Shown here: in pieces, positions 8,102 through 17,297 of the stretch | How the letters are laid out: each line of letters starts with the position of its first letter | How positions within the stretch are numbered: position 1 is the first letter of the stretch | Source of the DNA: Burkholderiales bacterium | GTDB lineage: Bacteria > Pseudomonadota > Gammaproteobacteria > Burkholderiales > Burkholderiaceae_C | Reading direction: 5' to 3' | Assembly (NCBI GenBank): GCA_003241965.1 | Contig: QBMB01000001.1 | Span: 105,448-169,447, forward strand | Length of the DNA: 64,000 nucleotides | Program-made: the position numbers and the translations under genes | Notes under the pieces: generated by a model | Seen by the model: the letters and a program-made list of their open reading frames with translations, nothing else | Databases searched by the model: none | Told to the model about the DNA's origin: nothing

Positions 8102-9700
8102 ATGAAACGCATCGACTCCCGCATCGACACCGCATCCGAAGCGTTCCGGCGAAACCATCAAGCCATGAGCTCCATCGTCGCGAATTTTCGCGAGCGCATG
8201 GAAATCACGCGCCACCAACGTCCGCCGCATGAGATCAAGCGCGTGCGCGCGCAGGGCAAATTACTGGTACGTGAACGGCTGGACCTGCTACTAGATCCCG
8301 GTACGCCCTTTCTTGAGTTCTCGGCGCTGGCTGCCTGCGAGGACTACAACGGCGAGGTCCCGGGTGCCAACGTGGTCACTGGCCTGGGCGTGGTCAGTGG
8401 CCGCGAGGTGCTGATCCACGCCGACGATTCCAGCGTCAAGGGCGGTGTCTGGTACACGCTCACGCCACGCAAGCTGGCACGACTGCTGGACATCGCGCTG
8501 GAGAACCAGTTGCCGGTCCTGCATTTGTGCGACAGCGGCGGCGCCTTCCTTGAAGAACTGTCAGGCGTGTACATCGAGGGTGGCCGGGTGTTCCGCAACC
8601 AATGCCTGCTGTCCAAGGCCGGCGTGCCGCAGGTCGCGATGGTGTTCGGCAACTGCACCGCCGGCGGTGCCTACATCCCGGCGCTGTGCGATTACAGCAT
8701 CATCGTGCGTGGCACCGGCGGCGTGTTCCTCGGCGGGCCACCGCTCGTGAAGGCCGCCACCGGTGAGGAGCACACCGCCGACGAGATCGGAGGCTGTGAT
8801 TTACACACCCAGGTATCCGGCACGGTCGACTACCCGGCTGACAATGAGGCCCACGCCATCGCGATTTGCCGCGAGATCGTTGCGCAGTTCAAGCCCGCGA
8901 CGAAAAGCTACCTGCCAGAACGCGATGCCGAGCCACCCTACTACGACCCCGACGAAATGCTGGGCATCGTCTCGCCCGACCACCGGGTGCAGTTTGACCA
9001 GCGCGAACTCATTGCCCGCATCGTCGACGGCAGCCGCTTCCACGAATACCAACCCGCTTATGGCACCACGCTGATCTGCGGCTACGCCTACATCTGGGGG
9101 TACCGCGTGGGCATCCTCGCCAACAACGGCGTGTTGTTCAGCGACAGTTCCAAGAAAGCGGCGCACTTCATCTCGCTGTGCAATCAGAACCGTACACCGC
9201 TCGTGTTTCTTCAAAACACCACCGGCTACATGATCGGCCGCAACTACGAAATGGAAGGCATCACCAAGGACGGCGCCAAGATGTTGATGGCGCAGGCTGG
9301 CAGCGAGGTGCCCAAGTTCACCGTCATCACCAGCGCAGCTTTCGGTGCGGGCTATTACGGCATGTGCGGACGGGCGTGGGATCCACGGATGATCTGGGCC
9401 TGGCCGAACGTGCACATGGGGGTGATGGGCCCCGATCAGGCCGCCAACACCCTCGCCGACGTGAAAATCGCCCAGTTGCGCCGCAAGGGCCACACGCCCG
9501 ATGAGGCCGAGATGGCGCAATTGCGCCAGCGCGTGTACGAAAAGGCCGAACGCGAATCCAACGCCTACTTTGCCACCTCGCGCTTGTGGGACGACGGTCT
9601 GCTGGCGCCCACTGACACCCGCAACGCACTGGGCATGGCACTCTCAGCCGCCGCACACGCCCCGATCGCCGACCCGCACTACGGAATTTTCCGATTCTGA
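8102..9700 (+). CDS. Acyl-CoA carboxylase carboxyltransferase subunit (MCC/geranyl-CoA type)
   Basis: Transfers CO2 from carboxybiotin to an acyl-CoA, 532 residues from ATG 8102. The crotonase-like N and C domains are evident: VLHLCDSGGAFL, the oxyanion-type loop GNCTAGGAYIPALCD near residue 185, GPPLVKAATGEEHTADEIGG, and the C-domain FLQNTTGYMIG and AGSEVPKFTVITSAAFGAGYYGM. The GPPLVKAATGEE segment resembles the methylcrotonyl-CoA carboxylase beta group and its geranyl-CoA relatives (LiuB/AtuC). The exact acyl substrate cannot be settled by eye. With the two preceding genes it makes a complete carboxylase. Confidence 0.93.
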   Translation: MKRIDSRIDTASEAFRRNHQAMSSIVANFRERMEITRHQRPPHEIKRVRAQGKLLVRERLDLLLDPGTPFLEFSALAACEDYNGEVPGANVVTGLGVVSGREVLIHADDSSVKGGVWYTLTPRKLARLLDIALENQLPVLHLCDSGGAFLEELSGVYIEGGRVFRNQCLLSKAGVPQVAMVFGNCTAGGAYIPALCDYSIIVRGTGGVFLGGPPLVKAATGEEHTADEIGGCDLHTQVSGTVDYPADNEAHAIAICREIVAQFKPATKSYLPERDAEPPYYDPDEMLGIVSPDHRVQFDQRELIARIVDGSRFHEYQPAYGTTLICGYAYIWGYRVGILANNGVLFSDSSKKAAHFISLCNQNRTPLVFLQNTTGYMIGRNYEMEGITKDGAKMLMAQAGSEVPKFTVITSAAFGAGYYGMCGRAWDPRMIWAWPNVHMGVMGPDQAANTLADVKIAQLRRKGHTPDEAEMAQLRQRVYEKAERESNAYFATSRLWDDGLLAPTDTRNALGMALSAAAHAPIADPHYGIFRF

Positions 9701-9709
9701 AGGGACAAC

Positions 9710-10573
9710 ATGACAGAAGACACCACCTTCGGCTTCGACGATGAAGCCCTCGCAACCCGCCCCACCGTCTACCAGAGCGGACTCTTCGAAGGCCAGGTGG
9801 TGATGGTCAGCGGCGCCGGCAGCGGCATCGGCAAAGCCATCGCCTTCCTGTACGCGCGCCTGGGCGCCAAGCTGGTCATCTGCGGGCGCGACCCAGCCAA
9901 GCTAGAGAGCTGCGCCGAATGGCTGCGCCGGCTCGGCAGCCCTGATGTGCTGGTGCACCCCATGACGATCCGTGATCCCGAGCAGGTGGAACAGTTGATC
10001 GACGTGGCCTGGCTGCACTTCGGACGCATCGACGTGCTCGTCAACAACGCCGGCGGGCAATTCCCGCAGCGGGCGCTGGACTACAGCGTCAAGGGCTGGA
10101 AGGCGGTGATCGACACCAACCTGAACGGAACCTGGTACATGATGCATGCGATGGCGCGCCGCTGGCAGGGCACCGGCACGCGGGGCAACATCGTCAACAT
10201 CGTCGCCACCTTCCAGCGGGGCATGCCGGGCGTGGCGCACACCTGCGCTGCGCGCGCCGCGGTGACTCACCTGTCTAAAACTGTTGCAGTGGAGTGGGCG
10301 CAGCATGGCATCCGCGTCAATTGCATAGCGCCTGGAGCGATCGCCAGCACCGGCTTTCGTCAGTACTCCCCCGAGGCGGTGAAGGCCTTCGCCGGAGCCA
10401 ACCCGATGAAACATGTCGGTGACGTGCAGGACGTGGCCGAGGCCGCGGTCTACCTCAGCGCGCCCAGCGGCAAGTTCGTCACCGGCGAACTGCTCACGGT
10501 GGATGGCGGCGGCGTGCTCTGGGGCGAAGTCTGGACCATCGCCAAACCCGATTACTTCAAGGTGAACACATGA
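9710..10573 (+). CDS. SDR oxidoreductase, trans-2-enoyl-CoA reductase-like (PECR type), copy 1
   Basis: NAD(P)-dependent short-chain dehydrogenase/reductase, 287 residues, with Rossmann motif SGAGSGIGKA near residue 35 and NNAGGQFP near 110. The YxxxK pair of classical SDRs is replaced: the segment reads HTCAAR, with Thr178 and Arg182 at the Tyr and Lys positions. That pattern, together with GGQFP and KGWxAVxxTNL, recalls mammalian peroxisomal trans-2-enoyl-CoA reductase (PECR, GAARAGV segment). I therefore prefer an enoyl-CoA reductase role over a hydroxyacyl dehydrogenase. It overlaps its downstream paralogue by 4 bases. Confidence 0.85.
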   Translation: MTEDTTFGFDDEALATRPTVYQSGLFEGQVVMVSGAGSGIGKAIAFLYARLGAKLVICGRDPAKLESCAEWLRRLGSPDVLVHPMTIRDPEQVEQLIDVAWLHFGRIDVLVNNAGGQFPQRALDYSVKGWKAVIDTNLNGTWYMMHAMARRWQGTGTRGNIVNIVATFQRGMPGVAHTCAARAAVTHLSKTVAVEWAQHGIRVNCIAPGAIASTGFRQYSPEAVKAFAGANPMKHVGDVQDVAEAAVYLSAPSGKFVTGELLTVDGGGVLWGEVWTIAKPDYFKVNT

Positions 10574-11448
10574 ATTCGGCTGACTCGCAACACCCCAAGT
10601 TCGGCCCGGGCGACGAGGCCCTGGCCGCACTCCCGACGGTCTATCGCGACGACCTTTTCGCCGGCAAAGTGGTGCTGGTGTCGGGCGCCGGCAGTGGCAT
10701 CGGCAAGGCGATTGCCTTCCTGTTCGCGCGGCTGGGTGCCACGCTCGCCATCTGCGGGCGCAAGGCCGACAAACTCGAGGACTGCGCCGAAAAACTGCGC
10801 GCGCTGTCGGGCCGTGAGGTAATCACCTACCCGATGACCATCCGCGACCCCGAGCAGGTGGACGCCATGCTCAGTGCCGTGTGGGAACGTTTGGGCGGCG
10901 TCGACGTGCTGGTCAACAACGCTGGCGGCCAGTTTGCCGCCCATGCGATGGACTTCAACGTCAAGGGCTGGAACGCGGTGATCGACACCAACCTCAATGG
11001 CAGCTGGTACATGATGCAGGGCGCGGCCAGGCGCTGGGTGGAGCAAGGCCGGCCCGGCAACATCGTCAACATCACCGCCGCCATCGACCGCGGCCTCACG
11101 GGCATGGCGCACACCACCGCCTCGCGCGCGGGCGTCATTGCGCTGTCCCGCACGCTGGCCATCGAGTGGGCAGAGCACGGCATCCGCCTGAACTGCATTG
11201 GCGCCGGCGCCATCGAGAGCAACGGTTTCAACAACTACCGCGAGGAAAACGTTTCCACTTTCTACTCGTGCAATCCGATGAAACGGGCCGGCGACGTGCA
11301 GGACATCGCGGAGGCGGTGGTCTACCTCGCCGCACCCTCGGGCAAGTTCATCACCGGCGAGGTGCTCAACGTCGAAGGCGGGATGCTGCTGTGGGGCGAG
11401 TTCTGGCCAGCCGGAAAGCCCGACTACTTCAAGGTCGATCAAGAGTGA
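10570..11448 (+). CDS. SDR oxidoreductase, trans-2-enoyl-CoA reductase-like (PECR type), copy 2
   Basis: Tandem paralogue of the preceding gene, 292 residues, start overlapping its stop (ATGA). The same architecture is present: SGAGSGIGKA, NNAGGQFA, KGWNAVIDTNLNGSWYMM, and a non-classical catalytic segment HTTASR (Thr182 and Arg186 replace Tyr and Lys). The shared deviation shows it is a family trait, not a random loss. Two copies in tandem suggest two related enoyl-CoA substrates or a heteromeric enzyme. The stop overlaps the GTG start of the thioesterase. Confidence 0.85.
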   Translation: MNSADSQHPKFGPGDEALAALPTVYRDDLFAGKVVLVSGAGSGIGKAIAFLFARLGATLAICGRKADKLEDCAEKLRALSGREVITYPMTIRDPEQVDAMLSAVWERLGGVDVLVNNAGGQFAAHAMDFNVKGWNAVIDTNLNGSWYMMQGAARRWVEQGRPGNIVNITAAIDRGLTGMAHTTASRAGVIALSRTLAIEWAEHGIRLNCIGAGAIESNGFNNYREENVSTFYSCNPMKRAGDVQDIAEAVVYLAAPSGKFITGEVLNVEGGMLLWGEFWPAGKPDYFKVDQE

Positions 11449-11888
11449 CCTCGCAGCCTCCTCTTCCGTCGGCAACGTACTCCCACGGGCCTTTTCAGCA
11501 GCTCGTCGGGTACGACATCCTGCACAACGAGCGCGGCCTGTATTTCCGGCTGCCGATCCGGCGCGACCACCTCAACCCCCACGGCGTGCTCCACGGCGGC
11601 GTGCCCCTGACCTTGCTCGATGCGGTCGGGGGCAGAACCCTGATCGACCGGCCGATCCCGGGCAGCGGCCAGCTCATCCAGTCGTCGGTAACGGTCACGC
11701 TCACTGTGGATTTCATGCGTGCGGTCGGCACAGGAATCCTGTTTGCATCGGCAACGCCTGACCACATCGGCAAGACGGTGGCCTATGTGTCGGTGAAGGT
11801 CACGCTCGACGCACTCGACGGAGACATCGTGTCGCGCGGCATCGGCACCTACCGCATCTACACCAAGTCACTGGTCAAAGCGGTCTGA
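11445..11888 (+). CDS. PaaI-like hotdog thioesterase
   Basis: Probable acyl-CoA thioesterase of the PaaI/4HBT hotdog family, 147 residues. It starts at a GTG overlapping the previous stop (GTGA); the track's longer ORF from 10881 is a shadow. The motif HGVLHGGVPLTLLDAVGG is the usual HGG-xx-D active-site helix, and HIGKTVAYVSV follows in the second half. As last gene of the operon it may recycle CoA from dead-end thioesters. Confidence 0.85.
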   Translation: MTSQPPLPSATYSHGPFQQLVGYDILHNERGLYFRLPIRRDHLNPHGVLHGGVPLTLLDAVGGRTLIDRPIPGSGQLIQSSVTVTLTVDFMRAVGTGILFASATPDHIGKTVAYVSVKVTLDALDGDIVSRGIGTYRIYTKSLVKAV

Positions 11889-11927
11889 TCGGTGCTCGGC
11901 GGAGACCGCCCGGCAAAGCACTGCGGC

Positions 11928-12026
11928 TCAATGCAAATGATCATCGGGCGGCGGAAGGATTTTCAGCTCGCGGTTGATGCGTTCGATTTGGTCGGGCTGA
12001 AACTGCGTCGAATGCCTGTGGTCCAT
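11928..12026 (-). CDS. Possible small ORF or gene tail downstream of the racemase gene
   Basis: A 32-codon minus-strand frame, too short for the ORF track, lies in the 164-bp space between two convergent genes. It encodes a hydrophilic peptide ending ELKILPPPDDHLH, which looks like the C-terminus of a real protein. The frame is also open upstream for several codons to the racemase stop region. I do not recognise a family. It could be a tail left by deletion, an independent small protein, or chance. The rest of this gap shows no convincing terminator hairpin. Confidence 0.25.
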   Translation of the reverse strand: MDHRHSTQFQPDQIERINRELKILPPPDDHLH

Positions 12027-12052
12027 TTTCCCCAGCCCCCACCATTCTTCGA

Positions 12053-13153
12053 CTACAAGAGTTCGTCGTCGTGTTCGCCAATGAACGGCGCGGGGCTTGG
12101 GCGATCAGTCACCGTCCGGCTGAACCTCGGTGCCGGTGAAGGTTGGAGCACGCCGTCTCGCTCAAAGAAAGTGCCGCGCGCACTGTTGTGTGGATGATGT
12201 GCAGCCTCTTCCAGAGTCAGCACCGGTGCAAAGCACACGTCGGTCCCTTCCAGCAACGCACACCAGTGCGCTCTCGGCTGGATGCGGAAGATGTCGGCGA
12301 TCTGGCGTTTGAGCGTCGGCCAGACGGCCGGATCGCGTTGCCGTTGAAACTCGGGATCGTTGATGCCTAGCTTCTCCAGCAGCAACACATAGAATTGGGG
12401 TTCCAGTGATGCGATCGAGATCCATTTCCCGTCAGCGCACTCATAGGTGTCGTAGAAATGCGATCCGCCATCCAACAGATTGGCCTGCCGTTCATTCTTC
12501 CACATTCCCAGCGCTTTGAGGTCGCAGACGATGGAGGTCAGCAGCGCCGCGCCGTCGGTGATCGCAGCATCGACCACCTGACCACGGCCAGAGGTGCGCG
12601 CTTCAAGCAAAGCGCAAACGATGCCAAAGGCAAGCATCATGCCGCCGCCGCCCAGGTCGCCGACCATCGCCGGCGGCGCTACTGGCCCGCCGTCCGAGCG
12701 GCCAATCATGCTGAGCGCGCCCGACAGCGCGATGTAGTTGATGTCATGACCGGCGGCCTGCGCGAGCGGGCCGTCCTGGCCCCAGCCGGTCATGCGCCCG
12801 TAGACGAGTCGTGGGTGGCGTGCCAGCAGCACGTCTGGGCCCAAACCCAGCCGCTCCATCACGCCCGGGCGAAAACCTTCAATGATCGCGTCGGCCCCGT
12901 CGACAAGTGCCAGCACCCGCTGCACGTCTGCGGGCGACTTCAGGTCGACCGCCACCGAACGGCGACCGCGGTGCAACACGCTGCGCCGCCCACTGGCAAG
13001 GAAGGTGCCATCTCCGCGGTCTTTTCCCTTGTCGGCCTTGCGATCCAGGCGGATCACGTCGGCGCCCATGTCGGACAGCAACATTGCGCAGAACGGTCCG
13101 GGGCCAATGCCGCCGAACTCGATCACTTTCAAACCTTGCAAGGGACCACTCAT
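12053..13153 (-). CDS. Alpha-methylacyl-CoA racemase (CaiB/BaiF family)
   Basis: Epimerises 2-methylacyl-CoA so that S-specific dehydrogenases can act, 366 residues. The start at 13153 ([15 protein letters not shown]) has GAGGAG upstream; the track's ORF begins 11 codons earlier. Racemase-group hallmarks are [25 protein letters not shown] (the His of the MCR/AMACR active site), VGDLGGGGM (the Asp partner) and DVCFAPVL. This is the most specific clue in operon 2: racemases of this type are needed for methyl-branched or isoprenoid-derived acyl chains. It is the last gene of the minus-strand operon. Confidence 0.9.
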   Translation of the reverse strand: MSGPLQGLKVIEFGGIGPGPFCAMLLSDMGADVIRLDRKADKGKDRGDGTFLASGRRSVLHRGRRSVAVDLKSPADVQRVLALVDGADAIIEGFRPGVMERLGLGPDVLLARHPRLVYGRMTGWGQDGPLAQAAGHDINYIALSGALSMIGRSDGGPVAPPAMVGDLGGGGMMLAFGIVCALLEARTSGRGQVVDAAITDGAALLTSIVCDLKALGMWKNERQANLLDGGSHFYDTYECADGKWISIASLEPQFYVLLLEKLGINDPEFQRQRDPAVWPTLKRQIADIFRIQPRAHWCALLEGTDVCFAPVLTLEEAAHHPHNSARGTFFERDGVLQPSPAPRFSRTVTDRPSPAPFIGEHDDELL

Positions 13154-13200
13154 TTGTTGTTGCTCCTCAAACCGAACTAAAACCACCAGCCAACCGACTG

Positions 13201-14061
13201 CTACCCCAACCAGCGCTTGCGTCGCTTGTAGTGCTTTACCTCGCGAAAGCTCTTGCGCACCCCCTCGCGGTCCAGGCCGAGATAAAACTCGCGCACATCC
13301 TCGTTGTCGCGGAGTTCCTGGGCCTGCCCCTCCAGCACGATGCGACCGCTCTCCATGACATAACCATAGTCGGCGATCTCCAGGGCGACGCGTGTGTTTT
13401 GCTCGACGATGAGCAGCGACAGCCCCTGCTCACGCAGGTGGCGCAGCACGCTGAAGACTTCCTCGACCATGCGCGGCGCCAGCCCGAGTGACGGCTCGTC
13501 GATCAGCATGAGTTTGGGCTCGGCCATGATTGCGCGCCCGATCACCAGCATCTGCTGCTCGCCGCCCGACAGATAGCCGGCCGTGCGTTTTCGCAGTTCG
13601 GCCAGGCGCGGAATCGCTTCGTACACGCTGTCCATCGCCTGGCGCATCGCCTGCGCCGATGGAAACATGTGGCCGCCGATGATGAGGTTTTGCTCGACCG
13701 TCATGTGCTGCAGCACGCGCCGCCCTTCCATCACATGAACCAGACCACCGCGCACCACGGTCGCCGGATCGTGCCCCTGAATCGGTCGGCCGTCGAAGGT
13801 GATCGACCCGCCCGAGACGCGGCCATCTTCCGAGTCAATGACGCCGGAGATGGCTTTCAGGGTGGTGCTCTTACCTGCGCCGTTGGCGCCCAGCAGCGCC
13901 ACGCACCCGCCTTCGGGGACCTTCATCGACACGCCCTTGAGCGCCAGGATCACCTCGGCATACAACACCTCAACGTTGGATAGAGTCAGCACCGCCGGAT
14001 CGGCAGCCGCATGGGGCGTGGTCCGTTGATCCGGTGCTGCAGCAATGGCTGAATTCACCAT
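13201..14061 (-). CDS. LIV-type ABC transporter ATPase (LivF family)
   Basis: Cytoplasmic ATPase of the second transporter, 286 residues. Walker [10 protein letters not shown] near residue 60, ABC signature YLSGGEQQM, Walker [15 protein letters not shown] and the H-loop region LLIVEQNT are all present. The C-terminal tail [24 protein letters not shown] is typical of LivF proteins next to acyl-CoA ligases. It overlaps the stop of the binding-protein gene by 7 bases. Confidence 0.94.
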   Translation of the reverse strand: MVNSAIAAAPDQRTTPHAAADPAVLTLSNVEVLYAEVILALKGVSMKVPEGGCVALLGANGAGKSTTLKAISGVIDSEDGRVSGGSITFDGRPIQGHDPATVVRGGLVHVMEGRRVLQHMTVEQNLIIGGHMFPSAQAMRQAMDSVYEAIPRLAELRKRTAGYLSGGEQQMLVIGRAIMAEPKLMLIDEPSLGLAPRMVEEVFSVLRHLREQGLSLLIVEQNTRVALEIADYGYVMESGRIVLEGQAQELRDNEDVREFYLGLDREGVRKSFREVKHYKRRKRWLG

Positions 14062-15284
14062 TTAGGCACCACTGGCACGTTCACATCGGCTGCAGCCCGA
14101 ACGACCTTGCCGTCCTTCATGGTCGCGATGTTGACCTTGGCGGTGCCGGTGGGAAAGGGGGTGTCGTTGCTGAAGTCCACGCCTGGCAGTATGCCCATCA
14201 GGTCGTTGCTGGTGAACTGGCTGTTCATCAAGGTCTCGCGCACCGCTTCGCCAGTGACTTTGCCGGCACCCTTGGCCTTGATGGTGGCCTCAATCGCGCG
14301 CACTGCCACGACGCTTTGGCCCAGGCCCATGATGGTCATGGCATTCCAGCCCGATTTCAGGCCATGCTTTTCCTGCAACATGCTGTAGAACTTGCGTGCG
14401 GTCGTGTCGTCTTCGCTGGCATCGGCGATGGCGCCCACTTCGAAATCACCGGCAAAGCCATTCGGGTCGCCCAGTGCCTTAGATGATCCCACCACGCCGT
14501 TGTGCAGCGAGAGCATGATCGGGACGTTTTTGCCCAGCGCCTGCAGCGCACGTTTGGTGGCCACGGCCTGGGCGGTGTTGGTCTGGATCACGATCACATC
14601 GGTGCCAGCATTGACCAGGCGACGCACCGCCAGGGTCAGGTCGGCCGGTTGCACTTCGGTCCAGATCGCCTCGACGAAGGTGGCTTTGTCCGGGTTGGCC
14701 TTGGTGTAGCTTTGCAGGCCCTTGGCCATGTCGGCATAAGCGGGGGTGGCTTCGGAGGTGATGATCGCCACCTTGACAGGGCGCTTGCCATCGAGTTTGG
14801 TGGTGCGGAACCATTCCAGGAATCCGCCCGCCTCGTGGGCGTAGGTGGGGCGCAGGTTCAGGGCCCATTGGTTGGGTTTCCAGCCGAAGCCGTAGGTGGC
14901 GGTGGCCATGACCATGGGAATCTTGTCTTCCGGCAAGCGCTGCTGCAACGCGGCGGCATCCGGGCCACCGAGGCCGAGCAGGATCGCGGGTTTGACTTCG
15001 GCCTTGATGCCGGGCCACAGGCTGGCGGTTTGCGCCACGTCGTAGCGGGTGTCGAAGGTTTTGACGACGATCTGCACGTTGAGTTTGCTGCCGACTTCCT
15101 TGTTCCACCACTCGATCACTGCGAGTCGCCCGCCCTGCATCTGGGACATGACGTTGGCGTAGGGGCCGGCGAAGTCGGCAAAGGCGGCCACGTTGATCGT
15201 CGTCGATTGCGCATGGGCGGGCGCATTCAGCAGCAGACCAGAGGCCAGGGCGGCCGTGAGTTTGAGAAAGGTATTGCGTTGCAT
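14055..15284 (-). CDS. Periplasmic LIV-type substrate-binding protein 3
   Basis: Receptor of the second ABC transporter, 409 residues from ATG 15284, which has TTGGAGACAAGC upstream; the track start at 15296 lies upstream of that ribosome site. Signal peptide: MQRNTFLKL, a hydrophobic stretch, and cleavage near AHAQS. The Peripla_BP_6 fold is suggested by INVAAFADFAGPYA and later repeats. It is only distantly like receptors 1 and 2, which points to a different ligand. Confidence 0.92.
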   Translation of the reverse strand: MQRNTFLKLTAALASGLLLNAPAHAQSTTINVAAFADFAGPYANVMSQMQGGRLAVIEWWNKEVGSKLNVQIVVKTFDTRYDVAQTASLWPGIKAEVKPAILLGLGGPDAAALQQRLPEDKIPMVMATATYGFGWKPNQWALNLRPTYAHEAGGFLEWFRTTKLDGKRPVKVAIITSEATPAYADMAKGLQSYTKANPDKATFVEAIWTEVQPADLTLAVRRLVNAGTDVIVIQTNTAQAVATKRALQALGKNVPIMLSLHNGVVGSSKALGDPNGFAGDFEVGAIADASEDDTTARKFYSMLQEKHGLKSGWNAMTIMGLGQSVVAVRAIEATIKAKGAGKVTGEAVRETLMNSQFTSNDLMGILPGVDFSNDTPFPTGTAKVNIATMKDGKVVRAAADVNVPVVPKW

Positions 15285-15353
15285 GCTTGTCTCCAATTGT
15301 GGTGGTGGTGAGGAAAAGGGGCGGGGGATTGCGACTCGCTGTGCCGGGCGGGC

Positions 15354-16406
15354 TCAGTGGTGAAACGGCCAGAGCCGGTAGTTGGTTTTCAGGATGTTCC
15401 AGCGGTGCATCAGGCCTTTCGGTTCAAGCAGCAGGAACAGCGTGATGATGAGGCCGAGAAACACATTCATGCTGGCGAAGATCAGGTCGCTGCTCAGGCT
15501 GGGGATGCGCTCGACCAGGTCGGGCCCGAGGCTGGTGATGGTTTCCTGCACACCACGGATGAGCACGGTGCCTATCAGTGCCCCGACGATCGAGCCGAGC
15601 CCGCCGACGATCATCATGGCAATGAACCAGATCGAGTTGAACAGCGTGAACTGATCGACCGAGACGAAGCGCACCTGGTAGGCCCACAGGGCACCACCGA
15701 TGCCAGCGTAAAAAGCGCCGAGCACGAAGGCGCGCGACTTGGCGCCGGCCACGTCAACGCCCATCATGCCGGCGGCCACATCGTCGTCGCGCACGGCGAC
15801 AAAGGCGCGCCCGTGGCGGCTGCGCAGGATACCGAAAGCGCCGATGACCATCACCATGGTGACGACAAGAAACAGGTAGTACAGCGAGCGGTCGGTGTTG
15901 AACAAAAATGTGCCCATCCGCGCCGGCTCCAGGCTGAAGCCATTCACGCCGCCGAGCCAGGCTGAAGGCAGATTCAGCACAATGAAGTGAAAGATGAACT
16001 GGGCCGCGATGGTGGTCAGCGCGAGGTAAAAGCCCTTGATGCGCGCCGCCGTCATGCCAAACAACCAGCCGGCCAGCGCCGCTACCAGGCCCGCCACCGG
16101 CACCGCCACCCAGAACGGCAGCCCGGCCTTGACCTCGACCACGCTGGCGGCGTAGGCGCCGACGCCCATGAAGGCGGCCTGGCCCAGGTTGATTTGCCCG
16201 GCGTAGCCGGTGGTGATCTGCAGCCCGACCACCACGATGGACGTGACCAGCATCAGGTTGGCTACGGCTACCAGACGCGCCGAGGCGAACCAGGGGAGGA
16301 ACAGGAGAATTGCGATGAACAGTCCCAGGGTGACCCATTGGGCGCGCGTACGGATCAGCGCGCGGTCGCGCGCATAACTGGTGGAAAAAATGCCGGAGGG
16401 ATCCAT
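15354..16406 (-). CDS. LIV-type ABC transporter permease (LivM family), second system
   Basis: Membrane permease, 350 residues. Family motifs are QITTGYAGQINLGQAAFMGVGAY (here read as two adjoining segments), RIKGFYLALTTIA and the C-terminal LLEPKGLMHRWNILKTNYRLWPF. The ATG at 16406 lies 3 bases after the LivH stop. It pairs with the following LivH-like protein and the LivF/LivG ATPases of the same operon. Confidence 0.93.
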   Translation of the reverse strand: MDPSGIFSTSYARDRALIRTRAQWVTLGLFIAILLFLPWFASARLVAVANLMLVTSIVVVGLQITTGYAGQINLGQAAFMGVGAYAASVVEVKAGLPFWVAVPVAGLVAALAGWLFGMTAARIKGFYLALTTIAAQFIFHFIVLNLPSAWLGGVNGFSLEPARMGTFLFNTDRSLYYLFLVVTMVMVIGAFGILRSRHGRAFVAVRDDDVAAGMMGVDVAGAKSRAFVLGAFYAGIGGALWAYQVRFVSVDQFTLFNSIWFIAMMIVGGLGSIVGALIGTVLIRGVQETITSLGPDLVERIPSLSSDLIFASMNVFLGLIITLFLLLEPKGLMHRWNILKTNYRLWPFHH

Positions 16407-16409
16407 GGG

Positions 16410-17297
16410 TCAGACTCTTTCAATGCGTTTCCAGCCGAACATGCCGGTCGGACGAACCACCAGCACCACCAGCATGAAGATATAGGGGACGACGGCGGCG
16501 GCATTGCCGCCGATCAGCGGGTCGATGTAGGCGGCGGTCAGTCCCTGCACGACCCCGACGATAATGCCCGCCAGCAGCAGACCGCCGATGGACTCGAGCC
16601 CGGCCAGCAGGGCCACCGGCAGGGCGGCGAAGCCGATTTCAGAGGACAGGAAGGTCAGCGACTTGCCGCTCAGGTAGACCATCGAAGTGATGACCGACAG
16701 AACGCCGCCAAGCGCCCAAGCGAAGGCGATGGAGCGGCGCACGCTGATGCCCATGGCCAGAGCGATCTGGTGGTCTTCGGCCACCGCCGACATCGCCAGC
16801 CCGCTGCGACTGCGGTTGAAGAACCAGTGCAGCGCCACGGCCGCCAGCACCGCGATGAGGCCACCAATGGCGAGCGAGCGCGGGATGATCATCTCGCCCA
16901 AGATGATTGGCGTGAGGGGAAAGATGGCGGGGAACTGACGCTCCTGCGGACCCCAGATCGCCAGCACCAGTCCACGCATCAGGATCAGTAGCCCGATGGT
17001 GACCATGATCATAGAGAACACCGACTCGCCAATCAGGCGCCTGAACAGCAGGCGTTCAATCACTAGCCCGATCAGCACCGAAATGCACAGTGCAACAGCG
17101 ATGCCCAGCACCGGATGCATGCCGCGCGACTGGATGGCCCACCACAGCAGAAAGGCGCCCAGCACGATCATCTCGCCAATTGCCATATTGAAGACCTTGC
17201 TGGCGCGGTAGATGACGACAAAGCCCATGGCCACCAGCGAATACAGCAGGCCAAGCAGCGCGCCGTTGATGGTGTAGTTGATGAATTCGATGATCAT
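16410..17297 (-). CDS. LIV-type ABC transporter permease (LivH family), second system
   Basis: Membrane permease, 295 residues, starting MIIEFINYTINGALLGLLYS. The segment VFNMAIGEMIVLGAF replaces the more usual NFAQGE motif found in the first system, so the two transporters are not recent copies. The C-terminal RPTGMFGWKRIERV is family-typical. The start overlaps the ligase stop (ATGA). Confidence 0.93.
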   Translation of the reverse strand: MIIEFINYTINGALLGLLYSLVAMGFVVIYRASKVFNMAIGEMIVLGAFLLWWAIQSRGMHPVLGIAVALCISVLIGLVIERLLFRRLIGESVFSMIMVTIGLLILMRGLVLAIWGPQERQFPAIFPLTPIILGEMIIPRSLAIGGLIAVLAAVALHWFFNRSRSGLAMSAVAEDHQIALAMGISVRRSIAFAWALGGVLSVITSMVYLSGKSLTFLSSEIGFAALPVALLAGLESIGGLLLAGIIVGVVQGLTAAYIDPLIGGNAAAVVPYIFMLVVLVVRPTGMFGWKRIERV

